A stretch of DNA of 64,000 nucleotides from assembly GCF_001654925.1 (NCBI RefSeq), contig NZ_LXER01000020.1, positions 211,694-275,693 of the forward strand, in the 5' to 3' direction. This DNA comes from Buttiauxella brennerae ATCC 51605 (GTDB taxonomy: Bacteria; Pseudomonadota; Gammaproteobacteria; Enterobacterales; Enterobacteriaceae). Each line of letters starts with the position of its first letter. The stretch's first letter is position 1. Below the pieces are notes generated by a model. It was not told the DNA's origin, made no database searches, and saw nothing but the letters and a program-made list of their open reading frames with translations. Both the position numbers and the translations under genes were made by a program. Below are positions 10,111 to 19,311 of this stretch, piece by piece.

Positions 10111-11193
10111 TTATTGTTTCTCTACGCTCTCAGAACTGGTGCCGTCTACACCCGCTTGTGCAACCTGCGCCTGCTCGATGCTTCTTTGCACCACAGCCCG
10201 ACGCTGGTCATTTGCCGGTAAAACTTTCAGCATGATTTGCCATGCACCAATCGCTTCGCGGTAATTCTGTTGTTCGAAAGCGCTAAATGCCAGCAGGCTT
10301 AAAACGCGAACATTTGTATGGTCCGTTTTCAGTAACTCTCGCAGCAGATTCCCACCCAGTTGGTTATCTTGCGGCGAGCCACTACGGGTCAATACTTCAG
10401 CATAGCCCAGCTTTACATTACTGTTAGTGGGCGACAGTTTATACGCATGTTCAAAGGCTTGTGTAGCGGTACTTGCGTTATTCAGAACCATGCCTATACG
10501 TCCGAGCATCATCCAGCCCTCAATATTACCTGGTTCTTGTTGCAAACGCGTGCGTAAACCGAGACCGAGGTCGGCCATTTCAGCCATATTCAGCGGCTCG
10601 GCCTGCGGGTCTAAAGCACGCTGTAGCAATTGCGGCGTCTGACTTTTGACATTCTGCCAGGCTCGCACCTGCTTCCAGTCAGACGTTTTCAGATAAACGC
10701 TAACACTCACTACAATTAACACCACAGCACCGGGTGCGAAAAACCAGAAGTGGGCTTTCCTGGCTGCGGTTTGCAGCTGCGCACTTTCAGGTTCATCACT
10801 AAAATGGACCCGCCGTTTGCGGCTGCGCATCACAATCACACCCGCGCCGCCAAGAATAAACAGCAATGGCAGCACCCATAAGACGATAGTGGCAGGCGTC
10901 AACGGCGGTTCGTAGGTCACGAAATTGCCGTAGCGCTCGACCATGTAGTCGATAATCTGTTGCTTCGTTTTGCCCTGCTGCATCAACTCATAAACTTTCA
11001 GACGCATGTCAGAGGCAATCATGGCATTGGAATCCGCAATGCTGTTGTTCTGGCATTTCGGGCAACGCAATTGCTCGGTAAGCTGGCGGAACTGCTGTTC
11101 TTGCGCTTCGTCTTTGAACTGGAAAGTGTCTATTGCCGCAAACACATTAAACGAGAACAGGAATGCGATGATAATTAGCCATCCACGTTTCAT
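10111..11193 (-). CDS. ccmH: Cytochrome c-type biogenesis protein CcmH (CcmH-CcmI fusion)
   Basis: Part of the heme ligation complex that holds and reduces apocytochrome c. The product is 360 aa. The signal peptide is about 1-19; the N-terminal periplasmic domain has LRCPKCQ (C44, C47), the apocytochrome-thiol motif; a membrane segment (TIVLWVLPLLFILGGAGV) and an Arg-rich stretch follow; a second membrane segment lies near residue 145; the C-terminal half is a TPR-like domain (CcmI part). The E. coli protein has the same fused layout (350 aa). Its start overlaps the ccmG stop by four bases. Confidence 0.94.
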   Translation of the reverse strand: MKRGWLIIIAFLFSFNVFAAIDTFQFKDEAQEQQFRQLTEQLRCPKCQNNSIADSNAMIASDMRLKVYELMQQGKTKQQIIDYMVERYGNFVTYEPPLTPATIVLWVLPLLFILGGAGVIVMRSRKRRVHFSDEPESAQLQTAARKAHFWFFAPGAVVLIVVSVSVYLKTSDWKQVRAWQNVKSQTPQLLQRALDPQAEPLNMAEMADLGLGLRTRLQQEPGNIEGWMMLGRIGMVLNNASTATQAFEHAYKLSPTNSNVKLGYAEVLTRSGSPQDNQLGGNLLRELLKTDHTNVRVLSLLAFSAFEQQNYREAIGAWQIMLKVLPANDQRRAVVQRSIEQAQVAQAGVDGTSSESVEKQ

Positions 11194-11747
11194 GCTCCTG
11201 CCTCCTTGTTGTATTTATCCCACAGCGGTTTTAATTCCTGCTGCCAGACGCGATCGTTAAGATCGCCCGCATGGCGATAACGAATGATCCCTTTTCCGTC
11301 GATCAAAAACGTTTCTGGCGCACCATAAACGCCCAGATCTAACCCCAGCATGCCGTTGCCATCAAACAGGCTTAGCGCGTAAGGGTTGCCTAATTCATTC
11401 AGCCAGGTAATCGCTTTGCGGCGGTCATCTTTATAATTCATACCCACCACACGAACGCCCTGCGCTTTCAGGCCGTTGAGATATTGATGCTCTGCGCGGC
11501 AAGTTGGGCACCAGGTCGCCCAGACATTAAGCAATAAGGGTTTGCCGTCTGTCAGCACTGCCTGGTCATAAATTTTGCCGGGGTTTTCCAGCGACTCCAG
11601 GCGAAATACCGGAACAGATTTCCCCACCAGCGCCGACTCAAGATTCGTCGGATCATCGCCCTGCGCATTGCGTGCCAGTTGCCACAGTAACATTGCCGCC
11701 AATAACAAAAACAAAACGAGCGGGATAAATAATATTTTGCGGTTCAT
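11190..11747 (-). CDS. ccmG: Thiol:disulfide interchange protein CcmG (DsbE)
   Basis: Membrane-anchored periplasmic thioredoxin that keeps apocytochrome c cysteines reduced for heme attachment. The product is 185 aa, with N-terminal anchor residues about 5-23 and the thioredoxin active site WCPTC at 79-83. It also has the CcmG acidic/YGAPETFLID stretch. ATGA overlaps with both ccmF upstream and ccmH downstream. Confidence 0.95.
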   Translation of the reverse strand: MNRKILFIPLVLFLLLAAMLLWQLARNAQGDDPTNLESALVGKSVPVFRLESLENPGKIYDQAVLTDGKPLLLNVWATWCPTCRAEHQYLNGLKAQGVRVVGMNYKDDRRKAITWLNELGNPYALSLFDGNGMLGLDLGVYGAPETFLIDGKGIIRYRHAGDLNDRVWQQELKPLWDKYNKEAGA

Positions 11748-13696
11748 GCGGCCTCCAGCATGTTTTTACGCTGGCGGTAACGCGGGTCAAATAAACAGAA
11801 CAGCCCACCGATCGTCATTAATATTCCGCCCATCCAAATCCAGCGCACAAAAGGTTTGTAATAGAGGCGCACCGCCCAACTGCCGTCGTCTAACTCTTCA
11901 CCGAGTGCCGCGTACAGATCTCGCGTCACGCCACCGTCAATGGCCGCTTCGGTCATCATGGCACGGTTGCTGTTGTAGAAACGCTTCTCGGCATGCAGCG
12001 TAGCTTCAGGTTTGCCATTGCGCATCACGTCGATAATCCCCACGCCACCCCGATAGTTCGGGCCAGTGAGTTCATGCACATCGCGGAACACAAAGTGGTA
12101 CTGGTGAATGTCGATGCTGTCGCCCGCTTTCATGCGCACATCACGCTCAATACTGTAATTCTGGCTAAAGGCGATACCGACCACCGTGACCGCCAGCCCC
12201 AGATGCCCGAACACCATGCCCCAGTGGCTGCGTGGTAATTTCCACAGCCCTTTCAGCAAGCCATAACGGTGTGTGGCACGGTCATAAACTTCGGTTAAGG
12301 CCAGCACAAACACCCATACCGCCATCAGTAAACCGACCACCGTCATGGCTTCAACGCGGTCTTGCATCAGCCATGGCAAAATCAAAGCCAGTGCGACGGT
12401 CACCACCACGGCAACCACCAGGCGTTTAACCAGCTTTTGCGGTTCATCACGACGCCAGCGTACCAGTGGACCAATCCCGAGCATCAGCGCGAACGGCGCC
12501 ATTAGCGCGGTAAACATGGTGTTGAAGAACGGCTCGCCAATAGAAATGCTACCCAACCCCAGTTGCTTATGCACTAAAGGCAACAGCGTTCCCAGCAACA
12601 CCACCAGCATCGCGGCAATCAGCAACACGTTATTGCCGAGCAAAAATGACTCCCGCGACCACAAACTGTTGCCGACGCGCGAACGGACTTTGCTGCCTTT
12701 TACCGCATACAGCAGCAGCGAGCCGCCAATCACAATCACCAGGAAGGCGAGGATAAACATGCCGCGCGCCGGGTCAGAGGCAAAGGAATGCACCGAAACC
12801 AGCACGCCCGAACGCACCAGGAAGGTGCCGAGCAAACACAGCGAGAATGCGGTAATCGCCAGCAGCACCGTCCAGGCTTTAAAGCTGCCGCGTTTTTCCG
12901 TCACCGAAAGCGAGTGGATTAACGCCGTGCCTGCGAGCCACGGCATAAACGAGGCGTTTTCTACCGGATCCCAGAACCACCAACCGCCCCAGCCCAGCTC
13001 GTAGTAAGCCCAGGCCGAACCTAAAACAATGCCGATGGTTAAAAATGACCAGGCTGCCAGTGTCCACGGGCGAGTCCAGCGTGCCCAGGCAGAATCGAGT
13101 TTCCCGGCCATCAATGCGGCAATAGAAAACGCAAACGCCACGGAGAAACCGACGTACCCCATGTACAACAACGGAGGATGGAAGATCAGCCCGATATCCT
13201 GCAACAGCGGGTTCAGGTCGCGCCCTTCGACAGGGAAGTCAGGCAGCGTGCGGGTAAACGGGTTTGAGGTGAAAATGATAAACAGCAGGAAGCCGAAATT
13301 AATCATCCCCATCACCGCCAGCACGCGGGCAACGGCATCTTGCGGCATGCTACGGCTAAACAGCGCGACGGCAAACGTCCAGGCACTGAGCAGCAACACC
13401 CACAGCAGCAAAGAGCCTTCGTGTGCGCCCCAGGTGGCAGCAACGCGATACCACACCGGTAGCTCGCTGTTGGAGTTATTCGCCACATACAGCACGGTAA
13501 AATCGTTCACCACAAACGCATTCACCAACACCAGGAAGCAGGCACACAGTGTGATAAACAGCGCCCACGCCAAAGGGCGTGCAGAAGCCATCAACCGTGA
13601 GTCATTTCGCGTCACTCCCCACAGCGGGTAAACACTGAGTAACAATGACCAGCCGAGTGCCAGGCAAAGCAAAAAACTGCCAATTTCTGGCATCAT
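11744..13696 (-). CDS. ccmF: Heme lyase subunit CcmF
   Basis: Large polytopic membrane protein of the cytochrome c heme lyase; it takes heme from holo-CcmE and attaches it to apocytochrome. The product is 650 aa (E. coli 647), with many membrane segments and the WWD signature [19 protein letters not shown] near residues 230-250, flanked by the P-His motifs. The C-terminal periplasmic domain is present. It lies in the middle of the overlapping ccm operon. Confidence 0.95.
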   Translation of the reverse strand: MMPEIGSFLLCLALGWSLLLSVYPLWGVTRNDSRLMASARPLAWALFITLCACFLVLVNAFVVNDFTVLYVANNSNSELPVWYRVAATWGAHEGSLLLWVLLLSAWTFAVALFSRSMPQDAVARVLAVMGMINFGFLLFIIFTSNPFTRTLPDFPVEGRDLNPLLQDIGLIFHPPLLYMGYVGFSVAFAFSIAALMAGKLDSAWARWTRPWTLAAWSFLTIGIVLGSAWAYYELGWGGWWFWDPVENASFMPWLAGTALIHSLSVTEKRGSFKAWTVLLAITAFSLCLLGTFLVRSGVLVSVHSFASDPARGMFILAFLVIVIGGSLLLYAVKGSKVRSRVGNSLWSRESFLLGNNVLLIAAMLVVLLGTLLPLVHKQLGLGSISIGEPFFNTMFTALMAPFALMLGIGPLVRWRRDEPQKLVKRLVVAVVVTVALALILPWLMQDRVEAMTVVGLLMAVWVFVLALTEVYDRATHRYGLLKGLWKLPRSHWGMVFGHLGLAVTVVGIAFSQNYSIERDVRMKAGDSIDIHQYHFVFRDVHELTGPNYRGGVGIIDVMRNGKPEATLHAEKRFYNSNRAMMTEAAIDGGVTRDLYAALGEELDDGSWAVRLYYKPFVRWIWMGGILMTIGGLFCLFDPRYRQRKNMLEAA

Positions 13697-14172
13697 GAGG
13701 CGTTATCCTTGTAGGCCTGTGGAGCGCGTTGGTGATTTTTTTCCATCGCTTCTTTTACTTCCGGCGGGGTGTAATTTTCGTCATGCTTCGCCAGCACTTC
13801 TTTCGCTTCAACCCTGTTACCGGCTTCAAACACACCTTGTGCGACCACGCCTTGCCCTTCGCGGAACAGGTCCGGCAAAATGCCAACATAGCTGACATCC
13901 ACCACCCCGCTGGCATCGTAGAGTTTAAATGTCACTTTCAGCGTCTGGTTATCACGCTTCACACTGCCAGGCTGAACCATACCGCCGACGCGCAAACGCT
14001 GCCCCACTTCTGGCAACTGGTGGCTTTCACCTTTGCCATACAGAATTTCACTCGGCGTATAGAAGAGATCGATGTTGCTGCGTAACGCGTACAGCACCAG
14101 CGTGATCGTTAGCCCCAACCCCACCAGCACAGAAAGCGCCAGATATAATCGATTTTTACGACGCGTATTCAT
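13693..14172 (-). CDS. ccmE: Heme chaperone CcmE
   Basis: Periplasmic heme chaperone that binds heme covalently and passes it to CcmF. The product is 159 aa with an N-terminal anchor (residues about 8-29), an OB-fold domain and the heme-attachment histidine at exactly residue 130 in [13 protein letters not shown], with Tyr134 following. This is the same numbering as E. coli. Four-base overlaps join it to ccmD and ccmF. Confidence 0.96.
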   Translation of the reverse strand: MNTRRKNRLYLALSVLVGLGLTITLVLYALRSNIDLFYTPSEILYGKGESHQLPEVGQRLRVGGMVQPGSVKRDNQTLKVTFKLYDASGVVDVSYVGILPDLFREGQGVVAQGVFEAGNRVEAKEVLAKHDENYTPPEVKEAMEKNHQRAPQAYKDNAS

Positions 14173-14381
14173 TCAGTTCCCTCTGCGTGACGTGCGGCCT
14201 GGATTCGTCTTTCCCGTGCCTGTTGGCGCGTGACTGAATTTAGAATGGTGCGATGCTGCAACCGGGTATGCACCACCAATACCAGCAATGGGATAAAAGT
14301 CAGCGCGACGGCAAGCCAGACGTAAAACGCATAGCCACCCATGGCAAAAAAATCACCCCAGTTTAAAAATGCGCGGGTCAT
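14169..14381 (-). CDS. ccmD: Heme exporter protein CcmD
   Basis: Small membrane protein (70 aa) required for release of holo-CcmE from the CcmABC complex. One membrane segment ([20 protein letters not shown]) is followed by a basic cytoplasmic tail, the family layout. It lies between ccmC and ccmE with ATGA overlaps. Confidence 0.92.
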   Translation of the reverse strand: MTRAFLNWGDFFAMGGYAFYVWLAVALTFIPLLVLVVHTRLQHRTILNSVTRQQARERRIQAARHAEGTE

Positions 14382-15115
14382 GCGTTTCTCCCTTTATTCG
14401 CCAGCTCCATAACCCATGGGCGGCGCTGTTCCTGAAGCAAAATTAGGTTACGCAAACGCATTAACGTCAGCGTGGCAAACAGCATCAGGAAACCGAAAAT
14501 CGTCAGGCGCAATGGGTTGCGCATGGAAGGGTCAATACTTTGCTGCATATTGGTTGAGCCCTGGTGCAACGTGTTCCACCACTCCACCGAGAAATGAATA
14601 ATCGGTAAGTTCACCACGCCCACCAGCACCAGAATACCCGCAGCACGCCCGGCAAGGCGCCGGTCGTCAAAGGCGTTATACAGCGCAATCACGCCGATAT
14701 AGAGAAACAGCAACACCAGTTCGGAAGTCAGACGTGCATCCCACACCCACCAGGTGCCCCACATTGGTTTGCCCCAGGCAGAACCGGTCACCAGTGCAAT
14801 AAAGGTAAACACCGCCCCCACCGGAGCCATTGCCGCCACCGCGAGGTCAGACATTTTCATCTGCCACACCAGGCCGATAAACGCCGCCACAGCCATCGAG
14901 CCATAGATGCCCATCGACCAGATAGCCGCTGGCACATGAAGATACATAATGCGGTAGCTCTGGCCCTGTTGATAATCTGCGGGTGCAAAACCAAAACCCC
15001 ATATACAACCGACCACTAACAGCACCGTGCTGATAATCGCAAACCACGGCACCAGACGCCCGCAAAGCTGATAAAGCCGCTCGGGTTTAGCGAGCTGATG
15101 TAACCATTTCCACAT
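14378..15115 (-). CDS. ccmC: Heme-handling protein CcmC
   Basis: Six-helix membrane protein that presents heme to CcmE. The product is 245 aa. The axial histidine is in YLHVPAAIWS (H60) and the tryptophan-rich motif WGTWWVWDARLT follows near residue 119, as in the family; a second conserved His lies in NLPIIHFSVEWWNTLHQ. It is separated from ccmB by 56 bases, the only real gap inside the ccm operon. Confidence 0.95.
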   Translation of the reverse strand: MWKWLHQLAKPERLYQLCGRLVPWFAIISTVLLVVGCIWGFGFAPADYQQGQSYRIMYLHVPAAIWSMGIYGSMAVAAFIGLVWQMKMSDLAVAAMAPVGAVFTFIALVTGSAWGKPMWGTWWVWDARLTSELVLLFLYIGVIALYNAFDDRRLAGRAAGILVLVGVVNLPIIHFSVEWWNTLHQGSTNMQQSIDPSMRNPLRLTIFGFLMLFATLTLMRLRNLILLQEQRRPWVMELANKGRNA

Positions 15116-15128
15116 AATCGTTGCTCAC

Positions 15129-15164
15129 AAAAAAGTTGCTTGGGTGGATGTTACAGTGACATCC
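15129..15164 (-). terminator. Hairpin with U tract between ccmB and ccmC
   Basis: On the minus strand GGATGT/ACATCC arms with a seven-base loop are followed, after about eleven bases, by six T. It lies in the ccmB-ccmC gap and could be an attenuator or RNA-processing site; the distance from stem to U tract makes it a weak terminator. Confidence 0.35.
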
Positions 15165-15171
15165 GACAAAT

Positions 15172-15831
15172 CTATTGCGTACTTACGCGTAGCGCAGCCG
15201 CCGTTGCAAACGGGCTTAACGTCGCACTGCCTGCAAGAAGCGCACCAAGGATGGCCATATAACCGTCAACGGGAAGATGCATGGAAGCTGCGTCCATTGC
15301 GGCGGTAGCAAAAATTAACAGCGGGATGGTCAGCGGTAGCACCAACAGGCTCAGCAACACGCCGCTACGCCGTAAACCCACCGTCAGCCCCACACCCGGA
15401 GCACCTAAGAAACTCAGTGTTGGCGTGCCAAGCAGTAGCGTCAATGCCATGACTTTCCAGGCGTAAAAATCCAGCCCCAGTAACAGTGCCGCCAATGGAG
15501 AGAGGATCAGCAGCGGCAAACCCGTCACCACCCAGTGAGCGGTCACTTTCGCTAACACCACCATCGGCAAAGGGATTGGCAACAACATCAACTGCTCAAG
15601 CGAGCCATCCTGAAAGTCATCGCGAAACAGCCGGTCCATCGCCAGCAACGATGCCAACAGCGCTGCAACCCAAATCACGCCCGGCGCAATGCGCGCCAGC
15701 AGTTGTGGCTCAGGGCCAATTCCTAGCGGAAACAGGGTAATAACAATCAGAAAGAACCACAGAGGGTTGGCGATTTCTGCACCTTTGCGGAACACTACAC
15801 GCAATTCATGCAAGAAAATGCGGCGCATCAT
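15172..15831 (-). CDS. ccmB: Heme exporter permease CcmB
   Basis: Membrane subunit of the CcmAB ABC transporter, whose ATP hydrolysis releases holo-CcmE from CcmC. The product is 219 aa (E. coli 220) with six hydrophobic segments and the [20 protein letters not shown] family motif. Its start overlaps the ccmA stop by four bases. Confidence 0.94.
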   Translation of the reverse strand: MMRRIFLHELRVVFRKGAEIANPLWFFLIVITLFPLGIGPEPQLLARIAPGVIWVAALLASLLAMDRLFRDDFQDGSLEQLMLLPIPLPMVVLAKVTAHWVVTGLPLLILSPLAALLLGLDFYAWKVMALTLLLGTPTLSFLGAPGVGLTVGLRRSGVLLSLLVLPLTIPLLIFATAAMDAASMHLPVDGYMAILGALLAGSATLSPFATAAALRVSTQ

Positions 15832-16436
15832 GCCCGTTTCTCCTGCAAATGAACCTGACGAACATTGCCCACGGCCAGCGGCTGGTGTGTGGTGAGAATC
15901 ACCATGCCACCATTTTCAGTATGACGCTGGAGTTGGCGGGTCAGTTTTTCCACACCGGTGACATCAATGGCGGTAAAAGGCTCATCCAGAATCCAGAGCT
16001 TTTGCGTACTCAGCCATAAACGAGCCAGCGCGACACGGCGTTGTTGCCCGGCAGAAAGCTGGTTAACAGGAAGATCTTCAAAGCCTGCCAGACCAACCTC
16101 AGTAAGTGCTTGCCAACGTAGAGATTCCGCACTGTTAGCGTGGTAGAAACTGAGATTTTCAAATGCGGTCAGAACGGTTTTGATACCTGGCTGATGCCCG
16201 AGCCACAACAAATCCTGATGATATTGATAGCGCATACGGGACAGCCCTTCCCCTTGCCACTTAACCTCGCCCTCTTCGGCCTGCGCAAGGCCCGCCAGGA
16301 TCCGTAGTAACGACGTTTTCCCGGCCCCATTTTTCCCGGCGATTTGCACCATTTCACCTGGTTGTACGGTGAAAGACAACTCGCTAAACAACACGCGGTC
16401 GTCACGTACACAGGTCAGGTTAATCGCATCAAGCAT
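15828..16436 (-). CDS. ccmA: Heme exporter ATP-binding protein CcmA
   Basis: ATPase of the CcmAB transporter. With the ATG at 16436 the product is 202 aa, close to E. coli CcmA (about 205-207). Walker A GKNGAGKT is at 34-41, the signature LSAGQQRR near 127 and Walker B LWILDEPF near 150. A frame open to 16526 would add 30 residues unlike the family; an AAGGAG lies 11 bases before the chosen ATG. It is the first gene of the ccm operon and divergent from yfdC. Confidence 0.93.
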   Translation of the reverse strand: MLDAINLTCVRDDRVLFSELSFTVQPGEMVQIAGKNGAGKTSLLRILAGLAQAEEGEVKWQGEGLSRMRYQYHQDLLWLGHQPGIKTVLTAFENLSFYHANSAESLRWQALTEVGLAGFEDLPVNQLSAGQQRRVALARLWLSTQKLWILDEPFTAIDVTGVEKLTRQLQRHTENGGMVILTTHQPLAVGNVRQVHLQEKRA

Positions 16437-16642
16437 TTGAGGAGCCACTCCTTGTCTCGGGGAAACAAAATCATAACACATCATAGGCTTTGCTCCAGAT
16501 GGGCTACCGCATCTGCGGTACTCCAAAAGAGGTAAACCTCACACCTGAGATCAAAATTAAGTCGATTTCCCCCGCGCCACAGGGAATCAAGCCAAAAACC
16601 GCTACGCTTAAAGGAACAGTTAACGGGTGAGTGGCCTACAGA

Positions 16643-17608
16643 ATGGATGAACTAAAAGAAGATAAAATCGATAAATCCACCGATGAGATTGAAGTCGAAA
16701 GTGATGAAAAAGACCATGGGGAGAAGATAGAAGTCGATGAAGAGCAACTGCCGTCACGCGCCATGGCTATCCATGAGCATATCCGTCAGGACGGTGAAAA
16801 AGAGCTGGAACGTGATGCAATGGCGTTGTTGTGGTCAGCGATTGCGGCGGGCTTATCAATGGGTGCATCGCTGCTGGCAAAGGGGGTTTTTCACGTCAAT
16901 CTTGAAGGCGTGCCCGGTAGTTTTTTACTGGAAAACCTCGGCTACACCTTTGGCTTTATCATCGTCATCATGGCACGCCAGCAGCTATTCACCGAAAACA
17001 CAGTCACCGCTGTGCTGCCGGTGATGCAAAAACCTACCGGGCCAAATTTTCTGCTGTTGCTGCGTTTATGGGGCATGGTGCTGCTGGGCAATATGATAGG
17101 CACCGGGCTTGCCGCTTATGCGTTTGAATATATGCCGATATTTGATGAAGAAACACGCGATGCGTTCGTTTCGATCGGTATGGACGTGATGCACAATACA
17201 CCGGGCGAGATGTTTGCCAACGCCATCATTTCCGGCTGGATAATCGCCACCATGGTGTGGATGTTCCCTTCTGCGGGTTCGGCAAAAATACTGGTTATTA
17301 TCATCATGACCTGGCTGGTCGCACTGGGTGATTTAACCCATATCGTGGTTGGCTCGGTGGAAATTCTCTACCTGGTATTTAACGGCACCATCCACTGGAG
17401 CGAATTCTTCTGGCCGTTCGCCCTGCCAACGCTTGCCGGCAACATTTGTGGCGGCACGTTTATCTTCGCACTGATTAGCCACGCACAAATCCGTAACGAT
17501 ATGAGCAACAAGAAAAAAGCCGAAGCGAAGGCTAAAGCCAAGCGCAAACAGGAAGTGGAGGATGGTAAAGAAGGCGATGAAGACAAAAAGCAGGCGCGGC
17601 TCAGGTAA
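16643..17608 (+). CDS. yfdC: YfdC, formate/nitrite transporter family inner membrane protein
   Basis: FNT-family channel-like protein of unknown substrate. The product is about 321 aa, with an acidic/charged N-terminus (residues 1-45), a conserved ERDAMALLWSAIAAGLSMGA segment, six membrane segments and a Lys/Glu/Ala-rich cytoplasmic tail. It resembles E. coli YfdC throughout, apart from the tail. The start is uncertain: a GTG at 16631 would add four residues. In E. coli mlaA and yfdC are neighbours; here the ccm operon lies between them. argW follows, as in E. coli. Confidence 0.9.
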   Translation: MDELKEDKIDKSTDEIEVESDEKDHGEKIEVDEEQLPSRAMAIHEHIRQDGEKELERDAMALLWSAIAAGLSMGASLLAKGVFHVNLEGVPGSFLLENLGYTFGFIIVIMARQQLFTENTVTAVLPVMQKPTGPNFLLLLRLWGMVLLGNMIGTGLAAYAFEYMPIFDEETRDAFVSIGMDVMHNTPGEMFANAIISGWIIATMVWMFPSAGSAKILVIIIMTWLVALGDLTHIVVGSVEILYLVFNGTIHWSEFFWPFALPTLAGNICGGTFIFALISHAQIRNDMSNKKKAEAKAKAKRKQEVEDGKEGDEDKKQARLR

Positions 17609-17696
17609 AACTGGTTACGTTTCAGGCAATCAGCAGGCGTGCCCCTTAACTCAGACCTAAAAGCGGGTATACTGTGCCGCGCAATGCCCTAAATAG

Positions 17697-17795
17697 TTCG
17701 AATTGTGGGTAGGCGGCAAAAGAACAAATCTCCAGGAGCTTACTTGAGTAAGTGACAGGAATTTGTGAATGCAGCCAACACCCCCACAATTTGAA
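17697..17795. other. Large fold-back element upstream of argW
   Basis: TTCGAATTGTGGG at 17697-17709 can pair with CCCACAATTTGAA at 17783-17795 (13 bp with one G-U). Inside are a second pair CAAAT/ATTTG and a perfect CTTACT/AGTAAG hairpin, so the whole stretch can form one branched stem of about 99 bases. It holds no open frame. I recall similar sequences between genes, often near tRNAs, in other Enterobacterales, but cannot name the family. Confidence 0.6.
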
Positions 17796-17811
17796 GTATG
17801 ACGGGCATTAG

Positions 17812-17886
17812 GTCCTCTTAGTTAAATGGATATAACAAGCCCCTCCTAAGGGCTAGTTGCAGGTTCGATTCCTGCAGGGGACACCA
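17812..17886 (+). tRNA. argW: tRNA-Arg (anticodon CCU)
   Basis: A 75-base cloverleaf starts GTCCTCTTAG and ends in encoded ACACCA. The anticodon stem AGCCC/GGGCT encloses loop CTCCTAA with anticodon CCT at 17845-17847; the T arm GCAGG/CCTGC carries TTCGATT. The sequence is close to E. coli argW, and the location after yfdC is the same. argW is a known prophage/island attachment site; the sequence to its right is accessory. No second copy of the tRNA 3' end was seen in the window. Confidence 0.97.
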
Positions 17887-18009
17887 TTTCTTAGTTATCT
17901 GACATTTCCCGCCGTAACCAAAACCCCGTAAAAACCAGCGTCAAAGCCAATCCTTTATTACCCAACGTGAAGTGACTGCACCATTTTTCCGTGGGCATAT
18001 TGCGGGCAT
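17887..18009. other. argW to adhesin-remnant spacer
   Basis: No gene is recognised. A minus-strand frame of 70 codons spans 17941-18153, but its informative part belongs to the adhesin remnant described next. No integrase or phage gene is seen beside the tRNA. Confidence 0.5.
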
Positions 18010-18337
18010 AGTTAAAAATGACCACGGAATTATGCCCACATGCTTACGGTAAAACAGATAAACAAAAGGAAAAGTCTTACCGCTACATTCGACTAGTTTT
18101 GTCTGATAGACATTCTCAGGCGCGACGATATCACCATTAAATAACAATGCCACCCCAATATTCGCATTACTTTTGGTGATAACACCTGTTTATATAAATC
18201 CAGTCACTGGCATGGCAATAAGCATAACATTGACATATTGTGTAACTGGATTATTGCAATGACATGCTAACCATTTGTTTGCCAAAATTTTTTAAGACGC
18301 CGCATTCGCAGTAGAATGCAAAAACGTTCTGCGAAAA
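18010..18337 (-). pseudogene. C-terminal remnant of a fimbrial tip adhesin, cut by IS1
   Basis: Translating the minus strand from the IS1 end gives CNNPVTQYVNVMLIAMPVTG, then an in-frame TAA, then SNANIGVALLFNGDIVAP and a run ending KLVECSGKTFPFV. This aligns with the pilin domain of the intact adhesin at 41141-42193 (CNSPVTQDIDIQMIATPVAG, SNANIGVIMLHNGVEVPP). At least two in-frame stops and later frame loss show decay. It is the far end of the gene whose start is at 19104-19311; the middle is missing. The lower boundary is approximate. Confidence 0.75.
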
Positions 18338-19103
18338 GGTAATGACTCCAATTAGTAGAACATGTATTTTTCAATGAAGGCCCCGATGACTTTTTCATGC
18401 AGCTCAACAGAGCATGAGAAGCAGATAGTTTTGCGAGTGAGCCTTTTGATACGTGTGCGCAGAGTCAGGTTATTGCGTTCAATGCGCTGAGTGAAAATTT
18501 TGCCGGTCAGATGCTTATCCTGCGGCACTTCTCTGGTATAGCTACCCCAGTTATCGCTGGTTATCATGCCTATAGTGAACGGTGACAGCAGCGCAAGTAA
18601 TTCCCGGCAGGTCTCATCGGTCCGGGGGCCGAAAGTGTAGGCCAGGACGCCGCCGTTTTTGGTGTTATATGCGTACCACAGCCAGTGTTGTTGGGCCTTG
18701 CCGACGACGACCCCCCATTGCTCATCGAGTTCGCAGATGAGCGCCACATCAGCATGAGCTACAGGAGACGAAGTTATCCTGCGGGGCGTGAGTTTTTTAA
18801 AGCACGGATGACGGTGTTTATGCCGATTTTCAGCACTCTGGCAGTATCCCGGACACCGGAGCCGTTGAAAGCCATCTCAACAATCTGCTCTTTCACCCCA
18901 GGTTTTCGGGCTTCGTAGGTGTATGTGAGCTGAAATACCCGATGGCAATCACGACAGCGAAACCTGTCATAGCCTTTCGAACTTTGGCCATGCCGATAAA
19001 CCAGATCAGACTGACAACGGGGGCAATGAACATTAACTCTGGCCATGAGCAAACCTCAAAAGCCCGCATTGTACATCAGATTCAACCAATTAGAGACACC
19101 ACC
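18338..19103 (-). mobile_element. IS1-family insertion sequence
   Basis: A 766-bp element bounded by imperfect inverted repeats: GGTAATGACTCCAATTAGTA at 18338 and, on the other strand, GGTGGTGTCTCTAATTGGTT ending at 19103. It contains insA and insB in the IS1 arrangement with an A6C slippage site. The 8-9 bases on each side differ (CTGCGAAAA versus CCATGGGGT), so no target duplication is seen, consistent with an adjacent deletion after insertion. It interrupts a fimbrial adhesin gene. Confidence 0.92.
18352..19046 (-). CDS. insAB: IS1 transposase InsAB' (programmed -1 frameshift)
   Basis: insA reads 18774-19046 (about 90 aa, MARVNVHCPRCQ, zinc-finger CPRC/CRDC and a helix-turn-helix). insB covers 18352 to about 18795 in the -1 frame (CELDEQW, TSDNWGSY, TQRIERNNLTLR, SVELHEKVIG: the DDE-type catalytic part). 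The overlap contains AAAAAAC on the minus strand (18792-18798), the IS1 slippery site that produces the InsAB' transposase. Both frames look intact. ATG 19046 is chosen over an in-frame TTG at 19052. Confidence 0.9.
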
Positions 19104-19311
19104 CCATGGGGTAATAAGGGGCGCTCATATTACCAAAGTCAAATGTTGCAGTTGTGCCAGCTTTCGAATCATTAAAACTACCAGCAGAAATAGTAATGAT
19201 GAAAGATACTAGCGGAACACTCCAGCAGGTTCCATTCGGCTCAGCCATTGGCTTAACATTTATAAATAAAAAACAAAAGCAAGATAATAATAATTTATTT
19301 TTAACATTCAT
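19104..19311 (-). pseudogene. N-terminal piece of a fimbrial tip adhesin, truncated by IS1
   Basis: Sixty-nine codons before the IS1 end: a signal peptide (MNVKNKLLLSCFCFLFINV then KPMA) and a start of a mature domain with CWSVPL, ITISAGSFNDSKAGTTATFD. The ATG overlaps the preceding pilin stop by four bases, so it is the last gene of the fimbrial operon, where a MrpH/PapG-like adhesin belongs. Reading then runs into IS1 and stops within four codons. The adhesin is therefore not made. Confidence 0.8.

Noticed and set aside
12345..13631. Long plus-strand frames opposite ccmF
   Set aside because: Shadows of ccmF; no ribosome sites or recognisable domains.
17941..18153. A 70-residue gene on the minus strand
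   Set aside because: No ribosome site, and its first half is recognisable as decayed adhesin pilin-domain sequence continuing upstream through an in-frame stop.
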